Assembly (NCBI GenBank): GCA_003427395.1 | Contig: BFEA01000020.1 | Location: 2,836,356-2,866,690, forward strand | DNA length: 30,335 nt | DNA from: Chara braunii | Lineage: Eukaryota; Streptophyta; Charophyceae; Charales; Characeae | Direction: 5' to 3' | Shown: positions 10,415 to 18,673 of the stretch, piece after piece | Layout of the letters: each line of letters begins with the position of its first letter | How positions within the stretch are numbered: the stretch's first letter is position 1 | The notes under the pieces: generated by a model | The model's database searches: none | Seen by the model: only the letters and a program-made list of their open reading frames with translations | What the model was told of the DNA's origin: nothing | Translations under genes and position numbers: made by a program

Positions 10415-10952
10415 TTACTTCGCAGGTGCCTTCCCCTTGAGCTGTCTTTCATATTCAGCCATCTGAGGTGCTGTCTCAATCAGTTCCTCTCTGGTGAACC
10501 ACCGATCTTCTTTAGGATCCGTGTGATGCTTGAATCTGACTCTGTACTCTCTTCTGGGTTTCGGAGGTCTTCCTCGGCCCAGAGGTCTTGGAACAGGCGT
10601 ATCTCTGTGTTCCAGTATGTCGTCGATGTCCACGTGGCCGTCCATGGTTGGGGGCAGCATTGATCTCCTTGAAGGGAATTGATCTGTCTCAGTGAAAGGT
10701 GCAAGCTTTGAGGCGTGAAAAACAGGGTAAGTGCGCAAGTGACCAGGGATACAGATAACATAGGAAGGACCATCCAAATCATCCCCAACTACGTCCAGGA
10801 CTTCCCAAGGACCGAAATACTGTGGCATTAGTTTACGAGAGATTATGAATTCCTGTCCTAGCTCACTAGCCTTGACCCAGACACGTTCCCCTACCCGAAA
10901 TGTGGACTGTCGACGATGTCTGTTCTCAGAAACAATCATTGCCTCTTGAGAT
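10415..10952 (-). pseudogene. Integrase C-terminus and chromodomain-like tail of element B (inverted)
   Basis: The open frame on the minus strand runs AMIVSENRHRR, GERVWVKASELGQEF, LMPQYFGPWEVLDVVGDD, HPVF-like VFHASKLAPFTETD, MDGHVDIDDILEHRD, then REYRVRFKHHTDPKEDRWFT and EYERQLKGKAPAK before the stop. It is the part missing from the forward integrase at 9727, apart from some 17 residues, and shows no internal stop. It aligns with element A at 360-898 and shows Gly where A has a stop. GRGRPPKP just before the tail is an AT-hook-like basic motif. Confidence 0.87.
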
Positions 10953-10962
10953 TTCCTGATGT

Positions 10963-11150
10963 GTACTTTTGGTTATGTTGTTGGTGTTGCCCGATTGGGC
11001 TTGGACATTGATTCATGACTTTTGTTGTGTATCGTTCTCAAATGGCTGGTTGCTTGGTTCCAACGTGTTATCTGCTCTTGCTTTGACTAGGACTTCAGTG
11101 TGATTTGCAATTGGGATTTCTTTGCTTCGTCCACATTCATGTTCCTTGCA
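10963..11150 (+). repeat. Forward 3' remnant of the element B 3' LTR
   Basis: It matches the last 190 bp of the 5' LTR (about 3417-3606): GGTTATGTTGTTGGTGTTGCCC through CATGTTCCTTGCA. It ends exactly where psaA sequence resumes. Relative to the 5' LTR, about 270 bp between the end of the inverted part and this remnant is missing. Confidence 0.85.
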
Positions 11151-11268
11151 CAACCTTGAACTTCGGAAAAAAAAAACACCTTTTAACAAAATAAGTACAT
11201 TCACATTAATAGTACATGCATGCATATGATGGGCCAAAAAATCAGCATTACCTAAAGGAATTGGCATC
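11151..11268 (-). pseudogene. psaA: psaA internal fragment, right part of the copy split by element B
   Basis: The minus strand encodes [18 protein letters not shown], then [17 protein letters not shown]. This is the psaA segment immediately upstream of the LDKENLG segment at 1989-2530. Together they form one continuous piece of the photosystem I A1 protein interrupted by element B. The Phe run comes from an A-rich stretch at 11167-11176, probably an expanded homopolymer. The fragment ends near 11268, where chlB sequence of opposite orientation begins. Confidence 0.9.
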
Positions 11269-11895
11269 ATAGATATAGATAAGCAAACTCGATTTGTATC
11301 TCAAGCAAAGTGATTTTCTTGATCTATTGATTGTCAAAATTTGAAAGGGAAGATATTCTCGATCTATTGATTGTCAAAATTTGACAGAGAAAAAAACAAT
11401 TGTTTTCGGAGATGGCAATCATGCAGCTTATATGACTAGGATATTGGCTAGGGAAATGGGGCTAGGATTGAGCCTGTTGCAATCTTTGGTACTCAAATGG
11501 GACGTCATATTGGAAAACGTCTTGATATACCCTGTGGAGTTATTTCTGCTCCAGTTCATATTCAAAATTTTCCATTAGGTTATCGACCGTTTTTAGGTTA
11601 CGAAGGAGCTAATCAAATTGTTGATCTAGTATATAATTCTTTCACACTTGGAATGGAAGATCATCTACTAGAGATTTTTGGCGGTCATGATACTAAAGAA
11701 GTAATAACTAAATCATTATCTAATAATAATAGTGATCTTACTTGGAGAGCAGATGGATTAAACGAAATAAAGAAAATTTTGGGCTTTGTAAGAAGTAAAA
11801 TTAAAAGAAACACAGAAAAATTTGCACGAGAAAATGAAGTTAATGAGATAACAGTAGAAGTTATGTATGTTGGCAAAGAAGCTTTAAACACTTAA
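11269..11895 (+). pseudogene. chlB: chlB fragment (plastid-derived), with duplication and deletion
   Basis: chlB encodes subunit B of the light-independent protochlorophyllide reductase, which makes chlorophyll in the dark; angiosperm plastids lack it. Seen in order: [42 protein letters not shown], then after an internal deletion [59 protein letters not shown] and the C-terminus [15 protein letters not shown] with its TAA at 11893-11895. A stretch of about 37 bp covering SIDCQNL is tandemly duplicated (11312-11385). TGG and CGA codons have become TGA in the first copy. About 50 residues are missing near 11465, with a frame change. The end is the natural stop. Confidence 0.93.
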
Positions 11896-12699
11896 TTGAA
11901 AGGCTCAGTCTTTTCATCAATAGTAACCAAAAAGTTTGAAATCAAGAAAAGAGTACAATTTTTGTACCAATGGTCCATTAAACTACAAGTACACCGCCCA
12001 AGAAAACGACTCATTCCAAAAAGATCAGGGGTCGGGACAGGGTCGGCAGAAAGATAATGTTCAAACCAAGGGAAAAAAAAAAGCAACTGCAAAGAGAGGA
12101 ACGACGCTCGGGAAGGCCGTGAAGGATGTGTGCTCAAACAAGTGCACAGGGGAATGAATCTACCTGCAACTATGGCCAGTATTAGCTTTCGTTGCTTTTG
12201 TTGTTTTTTCTTTTCTTTTGTTTTCTTTTTGTTGCCTTGCCAGCGAGGCAGGGCGCACTGCATGGACTACCGACACTTTGTCAAAAAGGGCATATATTCC
12301 AGATCCGGTATCTAGCAACTTTCAAGTCCATATTGTTGTTGTTGCTTCTTTTTTTTTTCCCGTTTCTCAAAGTAACGTCCGTGATGACCGTATAGCTACA
12401 ACGCCCTCACTGAGGGCATACTCTCATACTGAACCCAGATTCTGTATCCGACTGCTTTCTCGTCCTTAGGGTTTTTGCATTTTTTGTTTTGCTGTTTCTT
12501 TTTTTTTTTCTTTACGCTGTTCATTTCGGAGGAGCACCAAAAAATAAACTACAACAGCACCCCGGCTTGGCAAAACTCGACGTGCAGTGAAATTTAGCTC
12601 CGTTTAGATTAGGTGCGGGTGTACTTGTGGTTTAAGTGCTCTATATATATGCCATACTACAGGTACGAAAGTCTGCTTGAATTAATTGTTCTAGTGACA
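11896..12699 (+). other. Unassigned 0.8 kb between chlB and psaA fragments
   Basis: No organellar gene was recognised. The composition is less AT-rich than the flanks, with long pyrimidine tracts (12190-12235, 12345-12362, 12498-12510) and A runs (12073-12082). A short perfect hairpin GCCCTCACTGAGGGC lies near 12403-12417. The small ORFs (11936-12157 plus; 11892-12263 minus) are low-complexity or Lys-rich and resemble no family I know. It may be nuclear DNA lying between two organellar insertions, or plastid spacer. Confidence 0.4.
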
Positions 12700-12830
12700 C
12701 ATTCAAAAGGAAAAAGATAATTGTTGATTATTGATATATTTTTATTTTATATTTTATATACATATATTAACATCATCGCATGTCTTCCTTATCCTTATTA
12801 TTTCTAGCCATCTTTTGCCTCGTCTAAAGA

Positions 12831-12836
12831 GAGGAG
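12831..12836 (+). promoter_or_regulatory. Plastid-type ribosome binding site of psaA
   Basis: GAGGAG lies 7 bases before the ATG at 12844, as in bacterial-like plastid translation starts. The preceding 110 bp are very AT-rich, consistent with a plastid leader. It supports plastid DNA rather than a cDNA origin. Confidence 0.6.
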
Positions 12837-12843
12837 AATCTCT

Positions 12844-13357
12844 ATGACTATTAGTCGATCGGAACAAGAAGTTCAAATTTTAGTTGAGAAGAATCCCATA
12901 AGAACTTCTTTTGAGAAGTGGGCAAAACCAGGCCATTTCTCTAGAAATTTGTCTAAGGACCTAATACAACTACTTGGATTTGGAACCTTCATGCTGATGC
13001 GCACTATTTTGACATCGATACTAGTGACTTGGAAGATATTTCTCGCAAGGTTTTTAGTGCTCACTTTGGCCAATTAGCATTTATATTTATTTGGAGTAGT
13101 GGAATGTATTTTCATGGAGCTCGTTTTTCAAATCATGAAGCTTGGTTAAACGATCCTATCCACATTCAGTATGGCTTGTCGGCCAAGAAATCCTTGATGG
13201 AGATGTAGGAGGACGTTTCCAAGGTATACAAATTACTTCTGTTTTTTTTTTTCAAATTTGGCGTGCCAGTGGTATTACTAGCGAACTACAGCTCTATACT
13301 ACTGCAATTGGTGGTTTGGTAATGGCTGGGCTTATGCTATTCGCTGGTTGGTTCCAA
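12844..13357 (+). pseudogene. psaA: psaA N-terminal fragment (plastid-derived)
   Basis: It encodes the first 165 or so residues of photosystem I A1, from the natural start. Seen: [21 protein letters not shown], then in another frame [81 protein letters not shown] and LMLFAGWF. A one-base frameshift lies near 12960, a small deletion with frame change near 13165 (after DPIHIQ), and a T run at 13241-13251. The fragment breaks right after AGWF and passes directly into odpB. It is plus strand, opposite to the psaA C-terminal fragment upstream. Confidence 0.94.
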
Positions 13358-13805
13358 AGATTAGAATCTTATTTTCAATCAATGCCAGGACTTCAGAAGC
13401 TTTCTCTACTCCTTATAATGCTAAAGGTTTAATAACATCAGCTATTCACAATGAAAATCCAATTCTTTTTTTTGAACATGGTTCTTCTTTACAATATTAA
13501 GGAAAATATACCACAGAAAGAGTACTTAGTTCCTCTTGAAAAAGTTGAATTAGTATGCTCAGGAAATCAAATTACTATACTTACTTTTTCACGTATGCGG
13601 TATCATGTACTGCAAGCAACAAATACCTTAATAGAGAAGGGATATGATCCTGAAATAATTGACATTATTTCTTTGAAACATTTAGATATGGGAACAATAT
13701 CTACTTCCCTCCGTAAAACTCATAGGCATTAATAGTTGAAGAATGTATAAAAACAGGTGGAATTGGAACAACTTCGAAATCGACTATTCTAGAGTCTTTA
13801 TTTGA
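13358..13805 (+). pseudogene. odpB: odpB/pdhB fragment (pyruvate dehydrogenase E1 beta, probably plastid-encoded)
   Basis: This matches the middle and C-terminal part of the E1 beta subunit of pyruvate dehydrogenase, which makes acetyl-CoA for plastid fatty acid synthesis. Seen: [36 protein letters not shown] (frameshift near 13400), [50 protein letters not shown] and [12 protein letters not shown] after a TAA where HRH-stop-IVEE occurs. The AT-rich codons and direct join to psaA point to a plastid origin. Plastid-encoded odpB is known, as I recall, from red algae and some streptophyte algae; in land plants it is nuclear. The end near 13805 is approximate. Confidence 0.87.
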
Positions 13806-14054
13806 TTCCTCCATGTGACAAAATCATATTCATTGGTGCGCCTCCTGTCCCCAATTAATTGGGTAATCTGCCTCTTTCAATTCAAACCTAGGTGAGCATA
13901 TCCACCACCCGGTAAGAGGCACCTCAGCGTACGATCGCGCGCTATCTATTATCTGGGGGGTTGAGCAATTCCGAAAGATGCTTCGATTTACCATAACCAG
14001 GTTCATCTCGTAAAACAATAGTGAACTAGAAGCCGCAGAAAAAATGATAATGGA
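13806..14054. other. Unassigned segment, possibly organellar
   Basis: It follows odpB and precedes the palindrome. A minus-strand ORF of 62 codons (13830-14018; PLTGWWICSPRFELKEADYP) is present, but I cannot match it to a family. Its mixed base composition differs from both flanks. Confidence 0.3.
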
Positions 14055-14196
14055 TTCTTAATAAATTGAATTCGAGTATTAGAAAAAAAATCTACTCTCT
14101 TATTTCGATTATCATATTCCATGAACTCATGGAATATGATAATCGAAATAAGAGAGTAGATTTTTTTTCTAATACTCAAATTCAATTTACTAAGAA
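14055..14196. repeat. Near-perfect 142-bp palindrome (70-bp arms, 2-nt spacer)
   Basis: The left arm 14055-14124 and right arm 14127-14196 are reverse complements at 68 of 70 positions (mismatched pairs 14061/14190 and 14073/14178), separated only by AC at 14125-14126. The arms include CTACTCTCTTATTTCGATTA and an 8-A/8-T run. They could form a cruciform or a long hairpin RNA. It sits at the edge of the organelle-derived block, next to a MITE. A plastid 3' stem-loop is possible but would be unusually long and perfect; a fold-back duplication is another reading. Confidence 0.95.
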
Positions 14197-14201
14197 ATAG
14201 A

Positions 14202-14495
14202 CTAGGCTACCATAGTGGCCCGGGGTCACTGACCCAGCCTGGCCAAAAACATTTCAAAAATAAAAAATAAAAAATAAAAAAAATAAAATTTATTTTTATG
14301 TTAAATTTGGTGAACAATTTCCATGCAACCCTAAGGCAAAAGTTGTTCAGTTTATTTATTTGCATAACATAGTTTTTTTTTGTGGATTTTTTGGATTTAC
14401 TATTGTTATTTTTTTATTATTATTTTGTTGGGACCTTCCCTAGTCCTTGCACGGGCTGGCCACCCGGGATCTGGGCGGCCCGACTGGTAGCCTAG
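14202..14495. mobile_element. 294-bp MITE-like element with 8-bp target duplication (hAT-like)
   Basis: Terminal inverted repeats are CTAGGCTACCATAGTGGCCC at the left and, read inward from the right, CTAGGCTACCAGTCGGGCCG. The octamer GAAATAGA occurs directly outside both ends (14194-14201 and 14496-14503). GC-rich ends enclose an AT-rich core without an ORF. Non-autonomous DNA elements of this size with 8-bp duplications are typical of the hAT superfamily (P elements also give 8 bp); superfamily assignment is inference. The left duplication overlaps the end of the palindrome. Confidence 0.88.
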
Positions 14496-14598
14496 GAAAT
14501 AGAAAAATATATATTCTTCTATGGTAATAAATATATTCATGAATATTGTAGTAATGAAGATCTAATTCTTATTCTATAGTGCATTTCTTAGTTACTAA

Positions 14599-15410
14599 AG
14601 AAGACGAAGAAGAAGAAACAAGACCAATGACAAATCCCCCTTCTCTCTCCACCCTCCTCTTCCTCCACTTCGCCAATCTTACTCTTCTTCCAAAAATAAT
14701 AATAATAACAATGAGTGGATGAACCAGAATCAATATCCGAAGTTCAGTCTTACTGCTGACATCACCATAGGTCCACCATAGCTACGGCTTTCCCCCTTCT
14801 TCCATCTCTCACAAGCCTAGGCTATGGCGGACAACTGAGGGCTCTGCCCTCCTGTGCAAAGGACAACACAAAGCAGCTATGTCGCTGCACTCCTGTCCAA
14901 AGGACAACCCAAAGCAGCTATGCCGCTGCTGACTAAGCCGCCATGCCTGACTCTGCCTCGAGCTCCTTGGTGCGGCACTACCCCAACTGGGCCTTCCAGA
15001 TGCAGCGCCCAACAAGGTGATGAAGATGTTGTCCACCATAGCCAGGTAGGTACCTCGCCACTCTCCTCCTTCGCCCCCTTCTTCCTCCTCCTCAGGCTGG
15101 GGTGCTCGCCATAGCCAGGCTGAGCGCCCAGCTGCTCTTCCCCTCCAGGCAGCCCTTCCCAAGTCCAGCGCTTGGCTCCAGCAGCATCTCGCCAATCCTT
15201 GCATACCGCAAATGAGGAGGAGCTGCTTGCTCCTCCTGAAGATATAGTGGCCTACTGGCCTCTTGGGCGGTGACTTCCTAGGCCGAGCGGCCTCCCAGCA
15301 ACCGGTACCTCCTCCCTTTCGGAGGGAAACATCATTGCAGGCTCTGATATCGTCCGGACAGGTCCTAGACTCAGGCTACTTGGACTCGTACCGGCCTACC
15401 TCAACCTATG
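14599..15410 (-). repeat. Inverted LTR fragment of the element C family
   Basis: The reverse complement of this stretch matches the 3' LTR of element C over about 28480-29270: GGCCGGTACCAGTCC, CTGAGTCTAGGGCCTGT, TTTCCCTCCGAAAGGGAGGA, GACAACACAAAGCAGC (as complement), and GGATATTGATTCTGGTTCAT. It lacks about 390 bp of the LTR start and the last 170 bp. No internal region or PBS adjoins it, so it is a truncated solo fragment. Target duplication was not found. Confidence 0.85.
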
Positions 15411-16374
15411 GACATTGGTGTTGAGGTTGGGCGAGGAGAAGGAGGATCAGGTCTGTCCGACTGGCGAGGGTTTGAGGGAAAGCTGACCTGGACTTACATG
15501 GTGATGTCATGTGATCTGCTGCTTGTCTTCAGAAAGGTGAGGATGATGTGCACCATCCTCCCTGATTGGCTGCTGATGTGGATGGAGGATGGGCGCTTGA
15601 CTGTGACCTGCACACTATATATGTCAGAGACCGTCAGAGAGAGGGCTGCATTGCTGAGGTGGCAACAGGGGGGATATTGCCCAAAGAGGAAGTGGGCAGG
15701 AAGAGACTCCATGCATGATTGACGGGGACTCTTCTTCTTCTCCTCCTCTTTTTCTTCTCCCCACTGTTTCATTCTCTTCTCTGAAGTTACCATGCTCTCG
15801 GAAAGTGCACATATGCTCGGCTAGGACACATTATCGATTTTGGAGAGATAATTTTGTCTGCTGGGTTCAGACTTGTACCACGACACTGATTGGCTTCTCA
15901 ATACGACTGGGTTCATTACACCATGCTAATCCTCTCTGTACCTTTCCAATGCTAACGGATGTCCCAAGGGACATTTAGGGTTTCCTTAGGAATCAGTTCA
16001 CAGCTGACTGGCTGAAAAAGAGACCCTTGATAATGTTTGCCCAACTTTGTCGCCCTATTTTTTGTCATCACATCAGCATTCTCCCTATTGATATCTCCAG
16101 CTGTTTCACAAACAACTTCCTCCGGCTCACAAAACATTCCGCTACTAGCCTTGAAGAGCAATGGCAAACAATAGCACTCAGCTCCTCTATCAGTCACGAG
16201 GTGAGGGAGGCAAGGCGAGCCCCCTGTTTGCAGCATTGATTTTGTATGCAATCCTCACTTCAGTGAGCCATTTGAGCCCAGGCAATGTGGATTTCAAAGC
16301 AAAACTGATACAATCATACCACTGTGAAAAGGGAAAAACAGAAGGAAAAAATGTCAAATGAGATTTCTGCATAC
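15411..16374. other. Unrecognised region left of element C
   Basis: No known gene or repeat was recognised. A minus-strand ORF (15952-16251) includes EEVVCETAGDINRENADV and HYQGSLFQPVSCELIPKE, which look protein-like but match nothing I know; it might be part of a host gene with the exon-like stretch at 16375-16595. A TC-rich tract occurs at 15728-15760. Confidence 0.3.
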
Positions 16375-16595
16375 CTGGCTTGCGACAGCTTTCAGTGAGG
16401 CTGTGGTGTACAGCAAATAGTTCTCAATCATCGAAATGGCATAAATCCGAACTTTCAATGAGAGCTTCTCAAAACGTGAGTCATCCTGGTCTTGAACCCA
16501 TTGACTGACAAACTCTTCAAGAGCACTGACAAAATGCCAAAAGCACGCAAAGCATTCCGGTCATTCACCACATGCCTCAATGACGATTCCTTTTC
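16375..16595 (-). pseudogene. Exon-like stretch of an unknown host gene
   Basis: The minus strand has an AG (of CTAG) before GAAAAGG and a GTATGC donor after AGCCAG. It translates as ESSLRHVVNDRNALRAFGIL, then after a one-base shift SALEEFVSQWVQDQDDSRFE, KLSLKVRIYAISMIENYLLY and TTASLKAVASQ. The composition is that of a folded, mostly helical protein. No family was recognised. The frame change near 16525 suggests decay or a sequencing error. Element C begins 137 bp upstream of it in its own direction. It could instead be part of an unknown transposon. Confidence 0.4.
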
Positions 16596-16731
16596 CTAGT
16601 TAAGGAGCAAACATGGCGATCTTAAAACACAAATGCAGGGTGCCATGTGCACCAAAATAGCGAAGCATGCAGAGGACATTGTGTCTACGCACCAAAAAAA
16701 CTCAAATTCAAAAACTCGAGAACAAAGGTTG

Positions 16732-17714
16732 TGTAATGACCCGCCAAAACACAGACTGAGAACACTGCTGATTTCTGGGATTTGCCGCTGGAATGAATGC
16801 TGAGATTCCCGCATTCTGCTGTGGTTTCCAAGTCTGTGTGTGTGTGCGTGCCTGCTGGTTTGCATGCCTGTCTCAGTGCTTGTCGGCTGAGTGTGTCTGT
16901 CACCCGCAAGGGTACTTGTTGGTTGAAAGGCCCCGCAGGGACGGTCCTTACCTGTGGCCGTGACTTTGGTAGGCCCGCGACACTTAAGAGCAGCAGGGGA
17001 AAAACACACAAGTAGCAGGTAGGCCGGTACCACTCAAGTAGTGGTAGGAGTGCCGGGTACCGGAGGCCGGGCAGAAGAAGACAAAAAGTTGGCATTTTTA
17101 GAGGCCCAGTAGCAGTAGGTTAGAGGTAGGCCGGTACCAGTCCAAGTAGCCTGAGTCTAGGGCCTGTCCGTTGCTGGGAGGCCGCTCGGCCTAGGAAGTC
17201 ACCGCCCAAGAGGCCAGTAGGCTGCTATATCTTCCGGAGGAGCAAGCAGCTCCTGCTCATTTGCGGTATGCAAGGACTGGCGACATGCTGCTGAGCCAAG
17301 CGCTGGACTTGTGCAGCGCTGCCTGGAGATGAAGAGCAGCTGGGCGCTCAGCCTGGCTATGGCGAGCAGCCCAGCTTGAGGAGGAGGAAGAAGGGGGCGA
17401 AGGAGGAGAGTGGCAAGGTACCTACCTGGCTATGGTGGACACCATCTTCATCACCTTGTTGGGCGCTGCATCTGGAAGGCCCCAGTCGGGGTAGTGCCGC
17501 ACCAAGGAAGCTCGAAGCAGAGTCAGGCATGGCGGCTTAGTCAGCAGCAACATAGCTGCTTTGTGTTGTCCTTTGGACGAGGACAGAGCCCTCAGTTGTC
17601 CGCCATAGCCTAGGCTTGTGAGAGGTGGAAGAAGGGGGGAAGCCATAGCTATGGTGGCCCTATGGTGATGTCAGCAGTAAGAGGGAACTTCGGATATTGA
17701 TTCTGGTTCATCCA
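16732..17714 (+). repeat. 5' LTR of element C, first part
   Basis: It starts TGTAATGACCCGCCAAAACAC and follows the 3' LTR (28090 onward) to GGATATTGATTCTGGTTCAT and TCCA, where organelle-derived sequence begins. It lacks the block around CGATAGCAGAGCC that the 3' LTR retains (28535-28575) and carries other small indels. The remainder of the LTR is at 21015-21220. Confidence 0.88.
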
Positions 17715-17886
17715 GATGGTTTAGGTTAACAATCGCTTTTTTAGTCTTCATTACTTACTTCCTTTTATAATTGCAGGTGCTAGTATTCTTGAGATTGCTG
17801 CTTTACATCAATATGGTTCCAATAATCCATTGGGCATAAACTCTTCTGTACATAAAAATAGCTTTTTATCCCTATTTTTACGGTGC
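17715..17886 (+). pseudogene. cob: cob (cytochrome b) fragment, mitochondrial
   Basis: It encodes part of cytochrome b, the membrane core of respiratory complex [43 protein letters not shown], then after a one-base shift IAFYPYFYG. This covers the segment after the haem-binding helices of the N-terminal half. Both ends are truncated. The left end is the junction with the element C LTR; a TAG lies just upstream in the same frame. Confidence 0.9.
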
Positions 17887-18082
17887 GCCATCTCACAACC
17901 AATTTCGATGGGCTTTCAATTCAATCAAAGCCTCCCCATGCTTTCGCACCTCAGCGTCAGTAGAGACCCATAAAGCTGCCTTCACTTTTGATTTGATAAA
18001 TATTAGCAAGAGGGTCGCTTAAAGCGGGATACAAAACCAATGTAGGCAAAGTGCATATTCTCGGAACTCCACAAGCTCTTAC
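17887..18082. other. Short small-subunit rRNA piece and unassigned organellar sequence
   Basis: On the minus strand, 17931-17961 reads ACTGACGCTGAGGTGCGAAA then GCATGGGGAG, which is the conserved stretch of bacterial-type 16S rRNA (about position 730-780). I judge it closer to mitochondrial than plastid rRNA, but the match is only 30 bp. The rest (17962-18082) was not recognised; its minus strand includes [19 protein letters not shown]. Confidence 0.45.
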
Positions 18083-18376
18083 GAGCCCAAGTTACAACAG
18101 CTCCAGATGAAAGTAGAATAAGAGTATTTAGAAAGGGGATTCCCCAAGGATCTAACACATCAATACCTTTTGGAGGCCAAATAGCTCCAATTTCTACGGT
18201 AGGCGCCAGACTTGAATGAAAGAAAGCCCAAAAAAAAAGGATCTAACACATCAATACCTTTTGGAGGCCAAATAGCTCCAATTTCTACGGTAGGCGCCAG
18301 ACTTGAATGAAAGAAAGCCCAAAAAAAAGCTACAAAAACATTTCTGACACAATGAACAAAATCATACCATAACGTG
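18083..18376 (-). pseudogene. cox3: cox3 fragment with 91-bp tandem duplication, mitochondrial
   Basis: The minus strand encodes part of cytochrome c oxidase subunit 3: [51 protein letters not shown] and [11 protein letters not shown]. The segment from [10 protein letters not shown] to GIDVLDP occurs twice because 18148-18238 is repeated in tandem at 18239-18329; the joint lies in an A run plus GGATCT. A frameshift occurs near 18335. At 18374 it passes into rpl16 of the opposite strand. Confidence 0.92.
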
Positions 18377-18556
18377 GCGCGTCGTGCCATCACCAGGAAA
18401 TTTCAGAGAAATGGTAAAATATGGGTGAGAGTTTTTTCAGATATTCCTTTTACCAGCAAACCTACAAAAGTAAGGATGGGAAAAGTAGAAGGAAACCCTA
18501 CCCAAATACACACAAATAGGTGCAAACTCCATAAACCAATCACACTTCGTTTTGTG
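18374..18556 (+). pseudogene. rpl16: rpl16 fragment, mitochondrial type
   Basis: It encodes [40 protein letters not shown] and PTQ, the conserved middle of ribosomal protein L16, a large-subunit protein near the peptidyl-transferase centre. GKIWVRVF followed by a K-P-T-x-V-R-M-G motif fits the mitochondrial form better than the plastid one. After NPTQ the similarity fades; the frame stays open into the adjacent tRNA-like sequence. The N-terminal half is missing. Confidence 0.8.
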
Positions 18557-18629
18557 AGGACAATAGTTCCAATGGTAGAACACTGGTCTCCAAAACCGTA
18601 GGTTAAGGGTTCGAAGCCCTGTTCTCCTA
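18557..18629 (+). tRNA. trnW: tRNA-Trp(CCA)-like sequence, mitochondrial, probably decayed
   Basis: A cloverleaf can be drawn. The acceptor AGGACAA pairs with TTCTCCT with one C-C mismatch. The D arm is GTTCCAATGGTAGAAC. The anticodon arm CTGGT-CTCCAAA-ACCGT has anticodon CCA and one end mismatch. The T arm has loop TTCGAAG and one mismatch. The discriminator is A. This resembles bacterial-type mitochondrial trnW. Three stem mismatches suggest a pseudogene. Confidence 0.72.
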
Positions 18630-18673
18630 TAATGTAATTATGTTCCTATCTATATCAAAACAAACCTTTATTT

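Larger units (their letters stand above)
2531..11150 (+). mobile_element. Element B: Ty3/Gypsy LTR retrotransposon with an inverted 3' end
   Basis: The element reads 5' LTR (2531-3606), primer site (3610-3632), leader, gag, protease, RT, RNase H and integrase (to about 9727). The end of integrase, polypurine tract and first 650 bp of the 3' LTR then appear in reverse (9728 to about 10952), followed by the last 190 bp of the 3' LTR in forward orientation (10963-11150). It is inserted in a psaA fragment: the codons on either side (left flank TATTAAC, right flank CAACCTTGAAC) join into continuous psaA once the element is removed. The apparent target duplication is TAAC/CAAC. Several stops and frameshifts make it non-autonomous. 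Confidence 0.88.

Noticed and set aside
9728-10952. A third, separate minus-strand retroelement inserted into element B
   Set aside because: The block contains just the parts missing from B and no LTR end or target duplication of its own; an inversion is simpler.
11936-12157. Lys-rich 73-codon ORF between chlB and psaA
   Set aside because: It is low complexity with an A-run origin, and no family or gene context supports it.
14055-14196. CRISPR-like or tRNA-like structure
   Set aside because: It is one palindrome without spacers or repeat series and without cloverleaf features.
16797-17095. ORFs on both strands in the first part of the element C LTR
   Set aside because: They are driven by a TGTGTG repeat and Cys-rich chance translation, and are not consistent between LTR copies.
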